Source of the DNA: G965232465 sp965232465
GTDB taxonomy: Bacteria > Pseudomonadota > Alphaproteobacteria > JAQWUY01
Assembly (NCBI GenBank): GCA_965232465.1
Contig: OZ246977.1
Span: 1,302,001 to 1,366,000, forward strand
Length of the DNA stretch: 64,000 nt
Direction of reading: 5' to 3'
Under the pieces are notes generated by a model. It saw nothing but the letters and a program-made list of their open reading frames with translations, was not told where the DNA came from and made no database searches. Numbering within the stretch: the first letter of the stretch is position 1; each line of letters begins with the position of its first letter. The position numbers and the translations under genes are program-made. Shown in pieces: positions 52,920 to 63,107 of the stretch.

Positions 52920-53008
52920 TGGCGGAGAGACCGGGACTTGAACCCGGGCATCAGTTTGACCCGATGACGGATTAGCAATCCGCTGCATTACCACTCTGCC
53001 ACCTCTCC
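52920..53008 (-). tRNA. tRNA-Ser (GCT)
   Basis: Minus-strand tRNA with acceptor GGAGAGG/TCTCTCC, anticodon arm CGGATTGCTAATCCG with GCT, the long variable arm of class II tRNAs (TCATCGGGTCAAACTGATG), T arm CCGGGTTCAAGTCCCGG, and encoded CCA. Confidence 0.97.
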
Positions 53009-53079
53009 AAATATTTCACCCATTTATAAGGCGTGTCGATATATTTGTCAATTAAAAAAAGTATATATTAGATATAATT

Positions 53080-55038
53080 TTAAATATCTATATCTTCGAC
53101 AAATTGGGCATTATCACGGATAAAATCAAAGCGTTTTTCTGGTTTTTTACCCATTAAGTTTTGCACCATTGTATCCGTTTTTATCAAATCTTCATGGGCA
53201 TGTTTTTCAGGGATTTGCACTTGAATTAAAGAGCGGGTATTAATGTCCATTGTTGTTTGTTTTAATTGTGCGGGCGACATTTCACCCAAGCCTTTAAAAC
53301 GGCTGACTTCCACTTTGGCATTTTTGGGAAATTGTACTGTCAAAATTTCGTCTTTGTGAACATCGTCACGAGCATAAATAGAAATATTCTTATGTACCAA
53401 ACGATACAATGGTGGCATCGCCAAATACAACCGTCCCGATTCCACTAAAGCAGACATTTCTTGGTAAAAAAAAGTCATCAAAAGTGTAGCAATATGGGCA
53501 CCATCTACATCCGCATCGGTCATAATAATTACCCGCCCATAGCGTAAATTATCAATGTTAAAATCCTGTCTTGTGCCACAGCCTAAAACTTGAACAATAT
53601 CTTTTATTTCTTGGTTAGCATTAATTTTATCTTTGGTTGCCGATGCCACATTTAAAATTTTACCTTTTAAGGGTAATATAGCTTGGGTTTTACGATCCCT
53701 ACCTTGTTTTGCCGATCCACCTGCGGAATCCCCTTCCACCAAAAAGATTTCTGTATTGTCTGTGTCTTTATTGGAACAATCCGCCAATTTGCCAGGCAAA
53801 CATAATTTACGGGTGGCGGTTTTACGGCGTGTTTCTTTTTGCAAACGACGGCGATTGCGTTCTTCCATGCGTTCAATAATATATTGTAACAGGTTACGGG
53901 CAACTTGTGGATCACGGGCAAGCCAAGTATCAAAATAATCTTTAACCAAATTATCAACCAATTTATTAGCTTCTGGTGAAGACAGACGATCTTTTGTTTG
54001 TGATTGAAATTGCGGATCAGCAATAAATACCGATAACAAAAATGACGCTTCGCCCATTACATCATCAGCTGTTATGTTGTTGGCTTTTTTTTCACCAATT
54101 AAATCGCCATAGGCTTTTAACCCACGGGTTAAGCACGCTTTAAAGCCATTTTCATGGGTACCGCCTTGTGGTGTGGGAATAGTATTACAATAGGTATGAT
54201 TAAACCCATCGCCATCAACCGCCCATTGAATTGCCCATTCCACTTTGCCAATACCATTGACTTGTGTCGCATCGCCATAAAACACTGTATTAGCAACCAC
54301 TCTCCTTTCGCCAATTTCTTGGTCTAAGAAATCCAATAATCCATTGGGAAAATGAAAGATTTCAGTTTCTGATATATTATTGGCTTCGATAATTTTTTCT
54401 GGGGCACATTTCCAGCGAATTTCCACACCCTTAAACAAATATGCTTTTGAGCGTACCATATTGTACAGATATTCCGCTTGAAATATGTTTTTTCCAAATA
54501 TTTTTGAGTCAGGCCAAAAATGCACGCTGGTACCCCGACGGTTGTGAACACCCCCTAAGTCCTGCACAGGGGTTATAACTTTGCCACGGCTGTATTGTTG
54601 TTGCCACAATTTTTTTTGTCGTGCCACTTCGACAATTAATTTTTCCGACAACGCATTGACCACAGACGACCCCACCCCATGTAATCCACCTGCAGTTGCA
54701 TACGCTTTGCCTTCAAATTTACCACCAGAATGCAAGGAAGTAAAAATCAGCTCCAATGCAGATTTACCACTTTCGTGCATGTCAATGGGAATACCCCGTC
54801 CATTATCGGTAATCTTTAACGACCCGTCGGCGAACAACTCGACTTCTATGCGGTTTGCATGTCCTGCCACCGCTTCGTCCATTGAATTGTCCAAAATTTC
54901 CGCCGCCATATGATGCAATGCCGTACTGTCCACCCCGCCAATATACATCCCGGGGCGATAACGTACGGCCTCTAAGCCTTCCAATTGTTTGATTTGGCTA
55001 GCATTATAAGAATCAGCAACGGCAGTATTATTATTCAT
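53080..55038 (-). CDS. parE: DNA topoisomerase IV subunit B
   Basis: 652-residue type IIA topoisomerase ATPase subunit used in chromosome decatenation. GHKL ATPase: ILDNSMDEAVAGH, ITDNGRGIPID, GGLHGVGSSVVNALS. The transducer follows (QTKDRLSSPEA). TOPRIM: LVEGDSAGGSAKQGRDR and TDADVDGAHI. FKGLGEMSPAQLKQTTMD is near the end. RDRKTQAILPLKGKILNV and the lack of a GyrB-type insert favour ParE over GyrB. The partner parC is not in the window. Confidence 0.93.
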   Translation of the reverse strand: MNNNTAVADSYNASQIKQLEGLEAVRYRPGMYIGGVDSTALHHMAAEILDNSMDEAVAGHANRIEVELFADGSLKITDNGRGIPIDMHESGKSALELIFTSLHSGGKFEGKAYATAGGLHGVGSSVVNALSEKLIVEVARQKKLWQQQYSRGKVITPVQDLGGVHNRRGTSVHFWPDSKIFGKNIFQAEYLYNMVRSKAYLFKGVEIRWKCAPEKIIEANNISETEIFHFPNGLLDFLDQEIGERRVVANTVFYGDATQVNGIGKVEWAIQWAVDGDGFNHTYCNTIPTPQGGTHENGFKACLTRGLKAYGDLIGEKKANNITADDVMGEASFLLSVFIADPQFQSQTKDRLSSPEANKLVDNLVKDYFDTWLARDPQVARNLLQYIIERMEERNRRRLQKETRRKTATRKLCLPGKLADCSNKDTDNTEIFLVEGDSAGGSAKQGRDRKTQAILPLKGKILNVASATKDKINANQEIKDIVQVLGCGTRQDFNIDNLRYGRVIIMTDADVDGAHIATLLMTFFYQEMSALVESGRLYLAMPPLYRLVHKNISIYARDDVHKDEILTVQFPKNAKVEVSRFKGLGEMSPAQLKQTTMDINTRSLIQVQIPEKHAHEDLIKTDTMVQNLMGKKPEKRFDFIRDNAQFVEDIDI

Positions 55039-55071
55039 GGTCTAAAAGTATGCGTTTTTTAGTGTGTATGT

Positions 55072-55434
55072 TTACTCGTTTGTCATATTACGCAATTTTT
55101 GTAATCTTGCCAATATATTTTCCACATCTTTTACCAATGTATGTGTTGTTTTTGTCATATCCTTGGATATATCCAAATTACCTTGTCGAAACGCTTTTAT
55201 TCCATGTATCTTAATTAACCTTAACACCCCTTGTGTAGTGTATCCTTCGTTTTTTAGATAATGGTGAATGCGTTGTAAATAAGCAATATCATCGCTTGTA
55301 TATAAGCGATTATGTCCATCAATTTTCTTCGGATTTAAATATGGAAATTTTTTTTCCCAGAACCTAAGCGTGTGGATTCCCACACCAACAATATTTGATA
55401 CATCCCTTATGCCTTTATATACAGGTTCAGTCAT
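55072..55434 (-). CDS. MerR-family transcriptional regulator
   Basis: About 120 residues: winged-helix start GIRDVSNIVGVGIHTLRFWEK with the YTSDDIAYLQRIHHYL wing, then a helical dimerisation region. There are no metal-binding cysteines, so its effector is unknown. In alphaproteobacteria a MerR gene follows ihfA regularly. I prefer ATG 55434 (MTEPVYKG). A GTG at 55449 is in frame. It is the last gene of yceD-plsX-fabH-ihfA-merR. Confidence 0.9.
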   Translation of the reverse strand: MTEPVYKGIRDVSNIVGVGIHTLRFWEKKFPYLNPKKIDGHNRLYTSDDIAYLQRIHHYLKNEGYTTQGVLRLIKIHGIKAFRQGNLDISKDMTKTTHTLVKDVENILARLQKLRNMTNE

Positions 55435-55455
55435 AAGGATAATATACACAAAAAA

Positions 55456-55746
55456 TTATATTTTTTCCACCTTATTTTTCAATTGGTTGCTCACCCGAAA
55501 TGAAACCACTCTGCGGGCGGAAATAACGGCTTCTTCCTTGGTCTTGGGATTACGACCTATGCGTTCAGACTTTTGCCGCACAGAAAAAGTACCAAAAGAA
55601 GAAATCTTGACTTGATTACTTTCATTTAACTCTTCTGTTATAATATCCATCAAGTCCGCAACAACATCAATAATCTCCTTGCGGGGGATACCAGTCTTTG
55701 CATGAATATCTTTAACTAAACCCGCTTTTGTCAAAGGATTGGTCAT
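55456..55746 (-). CDS. ihfA: Integration host factor alpha subunit
   Basis: 96-residue HU/IHF-fold DNA-bending protein. LTKAGLVKDIHAKTGIPRKE and the DNA-binding arm IGRNPKTKEEAVISARRVVSF are typical. The KEEAVISARRVV arm and the fabH-ihfA-merR neighbourhood favour IHF-alpha over HU. TTAGGAGA lies 6 nt before the ATG. Confidence 0.92.
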   Translation of the reverse strand: MTNPLTKAGLVKDIHAKTGIPRKEIIDVVADLMDIITEELNESNQVKISSFGTFSVRQKSERIGRNPKTKEEAVISARRVVSFRVSNQLKNKVEKI

Positions 55747-55834
55747 TTTTTATCTCCTAACAATTAATTATTTGTATACCTACACGCCACTTTATACCAA
55801 AAAGAATATGGTAATGCAAGTAAAATAACGCATG

Positions 55835-56791
55835 TTACCATTTTAATAAAGCTGACCCCCAACTGAATCCTGCACCCATAACAGTTAAAGCAATTATATC
55901 ATTGGCTTTAAACATTTCTTTTTGTACCGCTTGGTGCATGGCAACAGGCACAGTCGCCGCCGAAATATTGGCATGATTTTGTAATGAAACAATAATCTTA
56001 TTCATGGGAACTTGTAATTGATTGGCAACGGCTTTAATAATCCGCAAATTTGCCTGATGTGGTACCACCCAATCCACATCGGATAATGCTATATTATTGT
56101 GGACAAGGGCGGTTTCAATCGCCGTCGACATGGCGTTTATTGCAAATTTATACACAGACTTGCCATCCATATGAATACCCTGTATGCTACCGGTGGGGTC
56201 GTTTGGCTTGGTGTGGGCAATTAAATCGTGCGTATACGCCCCATCAGAAAACAAATGGGTCGACAATATCCCTTGTCTATCCGATTGTTCGACAACCACC
56301 GCCCCCGCCCCATCACCAAATAACACACAAGTGTTGCGATCAGACCAATCGAGCATACGGGAAAACAAATCGACCCCGATAACCAATATGCGTTTGGCTT
56401 GGGACAGCATAATCATATTATGGGCATTATTCAGGGCAAATACAAACCCTGCACATGCGGCCGCCACATCATATGCAGGCACAGCAATACGCATTTTTTG
56501 TGCCACACTGGTGGCAACAGATGGAAAGGAATAATCCCCTGAAACAGTGGCAACAATAATTGCGTCTATGTCGGAAAATTGTAATCCTGCATTAGCAATG
56601 GCAATGTTGCCAGATTCAAATGCCAAATCTGCACAAGTTTCGTCTTCCACTATATGGCGGGTACGAATACCAGTACGGCTGATAATCCAATCATGATTTG
56701 TGTCGACCATCTTGGATAAATCATCGTTAGTGATAACCTTGGGTGGTAAATAAGACCCTACACCTGTGATACATGCATTTTTTAATTCCAT
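55835..56791 (-). CDS. fabH: 3-oxoacyl-ACP synthase III
   Basis: 318-residue condensing enzyme that starts fatty acid synthesis from acetyl-CoA and malonyl-ACP. The catalytic triad is C113 (DVAAACAGFVFAL), H245 (VVPHQANLRI) and N275 (LQNHANISAATVP). The loop GDGAGAVVVEQSD is conserved. It follows plsX by 9 nt, a near-universal pairing that couples fatty-acid and phospholipid synthesis. Confidence 0.97.
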   Translation of the reverse strand: MELKNACITGVGSYLPPKVITNDDLSKMVDTNHDWIISRTGIRTRHIVEDETCADLAFESGNIAIANAGLQFSDIDAIIVATVSGDYSFPSVATSVAQKMRIAVPAYDVAAACAGFVFALNNAHNMIMLSQAKRILVIGVDLFSRMLDWSDRNTCVLFGDGAGAVVVEQSDRQGILSTHLFSDGAYTHDLIAHTKPNDPTGSIQGIHMDGKSVYKFAINAMSTAIETALVHNNIALSDVDWVVPHQANLRIIKAVANQLQVPMNKIIVSLQNHANISAATVPVAMHQAVQKEMFKANDIIALTVMGAGFSWGSALLKW

Positions 56792-56800
56792 AACATACTC

Positions 56801-57847
56801 TTATTCATTTTCATAATGCAATGCATTACTTTTTTCTAGTTCGTGTTGCAAAGAAGTAATAAAATCTTGTTCCACTAAGTTAATGGCAATTTTTATGGCA
56901 TTGGAAAACCCAAAAGCATTTGTTGCCCCATGTGATTTTATGGCAATACCATTTAAGCCTAACATGATTGCCCCATTATATAGGGAAGGATCCAAGCGTT
57001 TTCTTAATCGTAAAAACACAGGAAGTGCACACACCATGCCTAATATCCCGAACACAGACGAAAGAATTGATTTTTTTAAAATTTTACTGATTAAGCGTGC
57101 TGTACCTTCCATAGATTTTAGGGCGATATTGCCACTGAAACCATCGGTTACAACCACATTGACAGTGCTTTTCATAATATCATCACCTTCGACAAAACCA
57201 TGATAATTTACCAATGCATGACTGGATAAAAGATTTGCTGTTTGATGTAATTCTGGGTGTCCTTTGGTATTTTCTGCCCCCACGTTCAAAACGCCAACAG
57301 AGGGATTTTTTATGCGATGCAGAAGGGTAAAGAACAACGACCCCATGATACTGAATTGTACCAAATTTTTCGCATCGACACTGATATTTGCCCCCAAATC
57401 CAAAATAGAAGTGGGTCCATTTTGTGTGGGAATACTGGTACATAAAGCAGGTCGGCTTACACCCTTTATCAATCGTAAAGTAAACATTGATAACGCCATT
57501 AGTGCTCCTGTATTTCCCCCAGAAACCGCACAATGGGCGGTACCTTCTTTGACTGCTTGGAATACTTGGGCCATGGAACTGTCCCGCCCTGTGCGTAATA
57601 CAGCACTCGGCTTTTCGCCCGCTTTAATCACACGGTCTGTGTGGACAACTTCCAACCGGTCTTGCAGGCGTTTGTATTTTTTTAATTGAATCTGTATGGG
57701 TGCGGATTTGCCATATACGATAAAGCGTACATTTTTGTGCGTTTTTGCGACCAAATTAGCCGCACCGATGACAACGCCAACACCTTTGTCACATCCCATA
57801 GCGTCTAACGCCACAACTATTGTATCTGTACTTTTTTGTTTTAACAT
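56801..57847 (-). CDS. plsX: Phosphate acyltransferase PlsX
   Basis: 348-residue enzyme making acyl-phosphate from acyl-ACP for phosphatidic acid synthesis. Motifs: VALDAMGCDKGVGVVIGAANL, SSMAQVFQAVKEG, AVSGGNTGALMALS, ILDLGANISVDAKNLVQFS and VVVTDGFSGNIALKSMEG. It lies 4 nt after the yceD-like gene. The rpmF gene often found here in other bacteria is absent. Confidence 0.96.
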   Translation of the reverse strand: MLKQKSTDTIVVALDAMGCDKGVGVVIGAANLVAKTHKNVRFIVYGKSAPIQIQLKKYKRLQDRLEVVHTDRVIKAGEKPSAVLRTGRDSSMAQVFQAVKEGTAHCAVSGGNTGALMALSMFTLRLIKGVSRPALCTSIPTQNGPTSILDLGANISVDAKNLVQFSIMGSLFFTLLHRIKNPSVGVLNVGAENTKGHPELHQTANLLSSHALVNYHGFVEGDDIMKSTVNVVVTDGFSGNIALKSMEGTARLISKILKKSILSSVFGILGMVCALPVFLRLRKRLDPSLYNGAIMLGLNGIAIKSHGATNAFGFSNAIKIAINLVEQDFITSLQHELEKSNALHYENE

Positions 57848-57851
57848 TATA

Positions 57852-58382
57852 TTATTTCTCTTTTAAGGTCCGTAACACATCAAATGGACTATGTTTTTTG
57901 TTTTTTAGCATTATATCTTTTTTGGGATTAGGTGTATATTCGAACCATGCTCCCTGTTTTACTGGGTTGGTTGGTAATGCCAACAGTAATTCTTGAATAC
58001 AAGATTCATAAATGTCGATAGTACCATTTTCAATAGGTTCAGGCAACAAATATGTTTCGTCTGTATTTTCGTCACTGTGCATGTTATATCCATAATCCAC
58101 TTCCATGGGGGCGTTTATATCCATTTCGAACACATCACTACTCAGCCCACAAACAACCATAATAGTCGCCCGAATATCACCGCTCAGACGGTACATATCA
58201 TGCGTTGCTAGTAAGGGTTTCAGACACATTCTGGCAGAATACGCCTTTATCTGCGTATCCGCAGGCATGCGTTCACTATTTAATTGTGCCAATTCATATT
58301 CTTGACACACCCACTCATAAAACTGTCCTTTTGTAGGAATATCCTGGACAATAATGCGTTTTGATAAAGTTACTTTTGCCAT
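57852..58382 (-). CDS. YceD/DUF177-family protein
   Basis: 176 residues. The family signature is at the C-terminal side (IDIYESCIQELLLALPTNPV, then NPKKDIMLKNKKHSPFDVLRTLKEK). The middle has CGLSSDVFEMDINAPMEVDY. DUF177 proteins accompany plsX-fabH and, in plants and bacteria, have been linked to 23S rRNA accumulation. Mechanism unknown. It ends 4 nt before plsX and starts 3 nt after the infA stop. Confidence 0.88.
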   Translation of the reverse strand: MAKVTLSKRIIVQDIPTKGQFYEWVCQEYELAQLNSERMPADTQIKAYSARMCLKPLLATHDMYRLSGDIRATIMVVCGLSSDVFEMDINAPMEVDYGYNMHSDENTDETYLLPEPIENGTIDIYESCIQELLLALPTNPVKQGAWFEYTPNPKKDIMLKNKKHSPFDVLRTLKEK

Positions 58383-58385
58383 GTA

Positions 58386-58604
58386 TTATTTGTGGCGAAA
58401 GGTAATTCGCCCCTTGGTTAAGTCATAAGGGGTCATTTCCACATCCACTTTGTCCCCCACCATAACACGAATGCGGAATTTACGCATTTTACCAGCTGTA
58501 TGTGCGATGATTTCATGTCCATTTTCCAATCGCACACGAAAAGTGGCATTTGGTAAATTTTCAATGACTGTACCGCTAAATTGAATCAATTCTTCTTTTG
58601 CCAT
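58386..58604 (-). CDS. infA: Translation initiation factor IF-1
   Basis: 72-residue S1/OB-fold factor: MAKEELIQFSGTVIENLPNA, ENGHEIIAHTAGKMRKFRIR, and TPYDLTKGRITFRHK. Normal length and highly conserved. AAGGA is about 8 nt before the ATG at 58604, so I reject the upstream start at 58628. It heads the cluster leading into yceD-plsX-fabH. Confidence 0.97.
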   Translation of the reverse strand: MAKEELIQFSGTVIENLPNATFRVRLENGHEIIAHTAGKMRKFRIRVMVGDKVDVEMTPYDLTKGRITFRHK

Positions 58605-58695
58605 GTAGTATCCTTTTTTGTTACACATATACTGAGATTTTCATTGATGGCTCATTTATGCCTTATTTAGATAAAAAAATCAATATATTTTCTTG

Positions 58696-59664
58696 CTATT
58701 TTCCTGCTACTTTCCCGAAAACATAATATAAAAAGGCTTTTTTTGTATTATGCAACAGATTTTTTACCTGTGCCTTTCCTATGCACACCTGTATTAAATT
58801 GGCAAAAAAACATTTTATAGATTCTGATGCCATGGGATATTTTTGCATATGAGGGGCATACATATAATTCCCCATATCGTACCTTGTTGACAATATCCGA
58901 CTAATTTCATGTATCCGCCAACCCGTCATATGTAAATCTAAACTGCCAATACATTGTGCACGCTTATATTGTTGACAAGCAATAGTGGCAAATCGTACAT
59001 AGGCAAAAACTGTCCAATACTGCAATCGATATGGGCATATCCGTATTTTAGTTCGGCGGGTATATTCCGATAAAAAGTATTGTTTTTGAAATTCTGTTAA
59101 AGTACCATTATGCCATATATCCAATATAAACCATGCTAAGTCTTCGTGTCTGTCGCCCATGTGGGCAAATTCCCAATCCAAAACAATGCCTGTATCAAGC
59201 ACATTATCACACTTATAATCACCATGGACAGCCACTGGAGTAAAATCAGGAATATTATGTAACAACCATGTAAGGGCTGTTTGTAATGGTGGATATAACA
59301 TGTGGGTATCTTGTAATACTTTTTTATATGTCGATAATCGCTGTGCTGTGTCCACATAAGGAATGGGTAATTTCAAACTGTGTATACGCTGTATATAATA
59401 TGACAAATACCTTATACACACATTGTCCAATGCTTGGTATGTAAATATACTGCCCTTGTGGTATTTTAAATATATTATCGTGTTATCAATGTGTAAAACC
59501 GATGGGGCGTGATCGCCTTGTAATGCCATATAAACCGAAAATTCTTCACAGGGGGTTAAGGTATCGACAATATCCATTTGTCCAAACATATGGCGGGGGT
59601 AACGGGCAACCATACCACTTTGTTTAATATGCGTATGCAAAGCCCCCCCATACAAACGAGTCAT
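58696..59664 (-). CDS. Aminoglycoside-phosphotransferase-fold kinase (choline/ethanolamine-kinase-like)
   Basis: 322 residues. The catalytic loop VAVHGDYKCDNVL (HGD-x4-N) and the metal-binding LDWEFAHMGDRHEDLAW define the APH/choline kinase fold. The substrate is unknown. Choline or sugar kinase activity is as likely as antibiotic modification, and no resistance context exists. Its start overlaps the mfd stop (ATGA), so it is translationally coupled to mfd. Confidence 0.8.
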   Translation of the reverse strand: MTRLYGGALHTHIKQSGMVARYPRHMFGQMDIVDTLTPCEEFSVYMALQGDHAPSVLHIDNTIIYLKYHKGSIFTYQALDNVCIRYLSYYIQRIHSLKLPIPYVDTAQRLSTYKKVLQDTHMLYPPLQTALTWLLHNIPDFTPVAVHGDYKCDNVLDTGIVLDWEFAHMGDRHEDLAWFILDIWHNGTLTEFQKQYFLSEYTRRTKIRICPYRLQYWTVFAYVRFATIACQQYKRAQCIGSLDLHMTGWRIHEISRILSTRYDMGNYMYAPHMQKYPMASESIKCFFANLIQVCIGKAQVKNLLHNTKKAFLYYVFGKVAGK

Positions 59665-62600
59665 GCCCTATCCCCAATAACCATATGTGCCAATTCCCTT
59701 AAAATAGATTCTGTTCCTTTTATGCGTTGGGACAATGATTTCCAAGATTTCACAACAACCAATTTTTGATCAGGGCGTAACTTTACCATACCTTTACTTT
59801 GTGAAATATAGGCAATCAGCTGTTCTGGTTTGGTAAAATTATTTTTATAAAAGCTGATAACAATACCTTTGTTACCCACATCCACTTTGTCGATACCTGC
59901 ATGTATACATAAAATTTTTAGGTGTACAATTTTTAATAAATTATGTACAGTTTCTGGGATTGTACCAAATCGATCACCCATTTCAATGGTTATTTCATCA
60001 CATTCTTGACGGTTTTCTACTCGACTTAAACGGCGATAAAACGATACTCTTTCGGATAAATCAGCAATATAGTCTTCGGGTATATAAATTGCCATACCGA
60101 TTGATATTTTTGGGCTAAGTGTGTCCTCGACTGGGGGGGGATCATTATCTGTACATTGTTGGCGTTTTAAGATTTCTTGTTCCAACATGCGTTGGTATAA
60201 TTCCACGCCAACTTCCTGTACATGTCCCGATTGTTCCGCCCCCAATAGGTTCCCTGCCCCACGAATATCCAAATCGTGACTGGCAATATTAAACCCACAG
60301 CCCAAAGTATCCAAGCTGGCGATAACTTGCAGGCGTTTTTTTGCGTTTTCGTTTAATTTTTTATGCATATCTGTTGTCAAATAACAATACGCACGGATTT
60401 TGCTACGCCCAATCCGTCCCCGTAATTGGTAAAGTTGGCTCATACCAAACATATCCGCCCGATAAATAACCATAGTATTTGCCGTTTTTACATCGATACC
60501 GCTTTCGATAATATTGGTGGAAATCAATATATCATAATTGCCATTGATAAAATCCTCCATAAGGGTATCCAGTTCTTTGGCAGGCACCCCTCCATGGGCA
60601 ATAGCAATGCGTAAATCAGGCACAAGGGCGGATACCTTTTTATATACTTCTCGTAAATCGGATACCCGTGGACAAACAAAATATGATTGTCCCCCCCGCC
60701 AGCGTTCACGCATCAAGGCTTCTTTAATAATCATACTGTCATATGTCATGTTAAAGGTACGAATGGGCAATCGATCTAGGGGCGGTGTGGTCATAATGGA
60801 CATGTCCCGTATCCCTGTTAAAGCGGTTTGTAAAGTACGGGGAATGGGGGTAGCGGATAAGGATAACATATGTACATTTTGTTTAATGCGTTTTAAGGAT
60901 TCTTTTTGGGCAACGCCAAAACTTTGTTCTTCGTCAATAACAACTAAACCAAGTTTTTTAAATTGTATAGTGCGGGCAAACAACCCGTGTGTACCGACGA
61001 CTATGTCTAATGTACCATCCGCCAATTGCTGTTTAACCCTGTTGTTATTTTTCGTGCCGGTCAATCGGGATAATTGTTCCACATTGATGGGCAATCCCTT
61101 AAATCTGTTACATAAAGTATTATAATGTTGTCGTACCAACAATGTGGTGGGGGCAACAATGGCGACTTGTGTATTGTTCATAATGGCACAAAATATTGCT
61201 CGCATGGCAACTTCGGTTTTACCAAAACCCACATCGCCACAAATCAACCTGTCCATTGGTGTGCCACGGATTAAATCATCCAATACATCATCAATGGCAC
61301 AGGCTTGGTCATCAGTGGGGATATATGGAAAAGATTCACAAAATTCATCATATAGCCCTTGTGGTGCGGGAAATCGATCGCCCTTTTTTAAGTTCCGCTC
61401 CGCCGCCACCGCAATTAACGCATCCGCCATTTTTCCCAAACGGTCCTGCAAGCGTTTTTTGCGGGCATTCCATGCCCCTCCGCCCAATTTGTCTAATTGC
61501 ACCGTATCGCTTGCTTCGCCATATCTGGACAATATATCGATATTTTCCACAGGTACAAATATGGCGTCACCTCCTGCAAATAATATTTTAACACAATCAT
61601 GTAACATCCCATTAATGCTAAGGGTCTCCAGCCCTTCATATCGTCCAATACCAGAAGTGGCATGCACGATCAAATCACCTGATTCCATAGTAGTATAATC
61701 TGTAATAAAATTGGCATTACGGCGACGACGGGCATTTTTCAAAATTTTTTCGCCTAATATATCTTGTTGCGATATAAGGGTATAGTTTTTCGACTCAAAA
61801 CCTGCACCAATAGGAATAACCCCAACGCCTATGCCTTTAATATGTGGAATTTCATTTACACTTTGAATCTCTGTCACCTTAAAGCCAAAATCGGTTAAAT
61901 ATGCACCAATGCGTTCCATTTCCCCCATGCTGTTACATGCCACAATGATGGGTTTTTTATGTGCAATAACATAATCTTTAAAGACCTGCCACACCCCATC
62001 CCCCTGCACACGGGTAGTGGTAAAATCCATACTGGTACCAATGGGTAGATTTTGCCCCTTAGGCACAGGCGATTGATGACATCTGATGATTGTACGGTTG
62101 TGCATGTATCGCCCCATAGTATTCCCGTCGATATACATATCTGTGGCGGGTACAGGACGGTATACCCCTTCCATATCTATATTGTGTGTTTTGTATTGTT
62201 GTAAACGGCTGGTATAATATGCGGAAATATCATCATAACGGTTGTATAACGCAGATTCCGCATTATTGGCAAATACAACCGGACTAGCAATAGGGATATA
62301 ATCAAACAAAGTCTCCAATTTATCGTAAAACATGGGCATCCAGTGTTCATATCCTTTATATGGCATGCCACGGCTAATGGAATCATATAAGGGATCGTTC
62401 ATTACTTGGATACCAAAGGCAGAACGATATTTTTTACGAAACGATTGTACAGTGTCGTCGTTAATAAGGATTTCGCTGGCGGGACAGAGGATACATTCCT
62501 TCACAGATTGTAATGATTTTTGACTCATCACATCAAAGGTACGGATACTTTCCAAATCTGTATCAAATAAATCCAAACGAAACGGATGCGGATAATGGGG

Positions 62601-63107
62601 TGGGAATATATCAATAATTCCCCCACGAATGGCAAATTCCCCCTGTTCATGTACAGTGGGAGTGTTACGAAATCCATTATTTATCAAAAATAAATGTAAC
62701 TGTTGGACATCGACGGTATCCCCTGTTTGTATGTACTTTACTTTGTCTTGAAGGATATATCGGGGCATAAGCCGTTGGGTCAAGGCATCAACCGTTGTCA
62801 AAAGTATATGTTTAGCAGTACGGTCACCAATAAGATGGGATAAAACACTACATCGATTAGCACTGATACACGAGGATGGTCCGACCCGATCATAAGGCAG
62901 ACAATCCCAGCTATCGAACCGTAAAACAGACACCCCTTGTGTATTAAAAAATTCCAGCGTTTGTTCTATGACTGTAATTTCTTTCGCAGAAGTTCCTACA
63001 AACAATGTTGTTTCGCCTGTGTTATGGTACACATCCAGCAATACTTGTGGCACATAAGATGGCAACACTCGTCCCAGTGCCTGATCAGTATTCGGGAAAA
63101 TTTTCAT
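59661..63107 (-). CDS. mfd: Transcription-repair coupling factor Mfd
   Basis: 1148-residue DNA translocase that removes stalled RNA polymerase and recruits UvrA. UvrB-like N-terminal domain (LPYDRVGPSSCISANRCSVL, IRGGIIDIFPPHYPHPFRLD), polymerase-interacting domain (GDLIVHATSGIGRYEGLETL), RecG-like motor with Walker A GDVGFGKTEVAMRA, DEEQ box VVIDEEQSFGV, SATPIPRTLQ and motif VI QLRGRIGRS, then the TRCF domain. It overlaps sdhE upstream and the kinase downstream by 4 nt each. Confidence 0.97.
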   Translation of the reverse strand: MKIFPNTDQALGRVLPSYVPQVLLDVYHNTGETTLFVGTSAKEITVIEQTLEFFNTQGVSVLRFDSWDCLPYDRVGPSSCISANRCSVLSHLIGDRTAKHILLTTVDALTQRLMPRYILQDKVKYIQTGDTVDVQQLHLFLINNGFRNTPTVHEQGEFAIRGGIIDIFPPHYPHPFRLDLFDTDLESIRTFDVMSQKSLQSVKECILCPASEILINDDTVQSFRKKYRSAFGIQVMNDPLYDSISRGMPYKGYEHWMPMFYDKLETLFDYIPIASPVVFANNAESALYNRYDDISAYYTSRLQQYKTHNIDMEGVYRPVPATDMYIDGNTMGRYMHNRTIIRCHQSPVPKGQNLPIGTSMDFTTTRVQGDGVWQVFKDYVIAHKKPIIVACNSMGEMERIGAYLTDFGFKVTEIQSVNEIPHIKGIGVGVIPIGAGFESKNYTLISQQDILGEKILKNARRRRNANFITDYTTMESGDLIVHATSGIGRYEGLETLSINGMLHDCVKILFAGGDAIFVPVENIDILSRYGEASDTVQLDKLGGGAWNARKKRLQDRLGKMADALIAVAAERNLKKGDRFPAPQGLYDEFCESFPYIPTDDQACAIDDVLDDLIRGTPMDRLICGDVGFGKTEVAMRAIFCAIMNNTQVAIVAPTTLLVRQHYNTLCNRFKGLPINVEQLSRLTGTKNNNRVKQQLADGTLDIVVGTHGLFARTIQFKKLGLVVIDEEQSFGVAQKESLKRIKQNVHMLSLSATPIPRTLQTALTGIRDMSIMTTPPLDRLPIRTFNMTYDSMIIKEALMRERWRGGQSYFVCPRVSDLREVYKKVSALVPDLRIAIAHGGVPAKELDTLMEDFINGNYDILISTNIIESGIDVKTANTMVIYRADMFGMSQLYQLRGRIGRSKIRAYCYLTTDMHKKLNENAKKRLQVIASLDTLGCGFNIASHDLDIRGAGNLLGAEQSGHVQEVGVELYQRMLEQEILKRQQCTDNDPPPVEDTLSPKISIGMAIYIPEDYIADLSERVSFYRRLSRVENRQECDEITIEMGDRFGTIPETVHNLLKIVHLKILCIHAGIDKVDVGNKGIVISFYKNNFTKPEQLIAYISQSKGMVKLRPDQKLVVVKSWKSLSQRIKGTESILRELAHMVIGDRA

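Noticed and set aside
58696..59664. Antibiotic resistance by the APH-fold gene
   Set aside because: The fold is shared by choline and sugar kinases, and it is coupled to mfd in a housekeeping setting with no resistance context.
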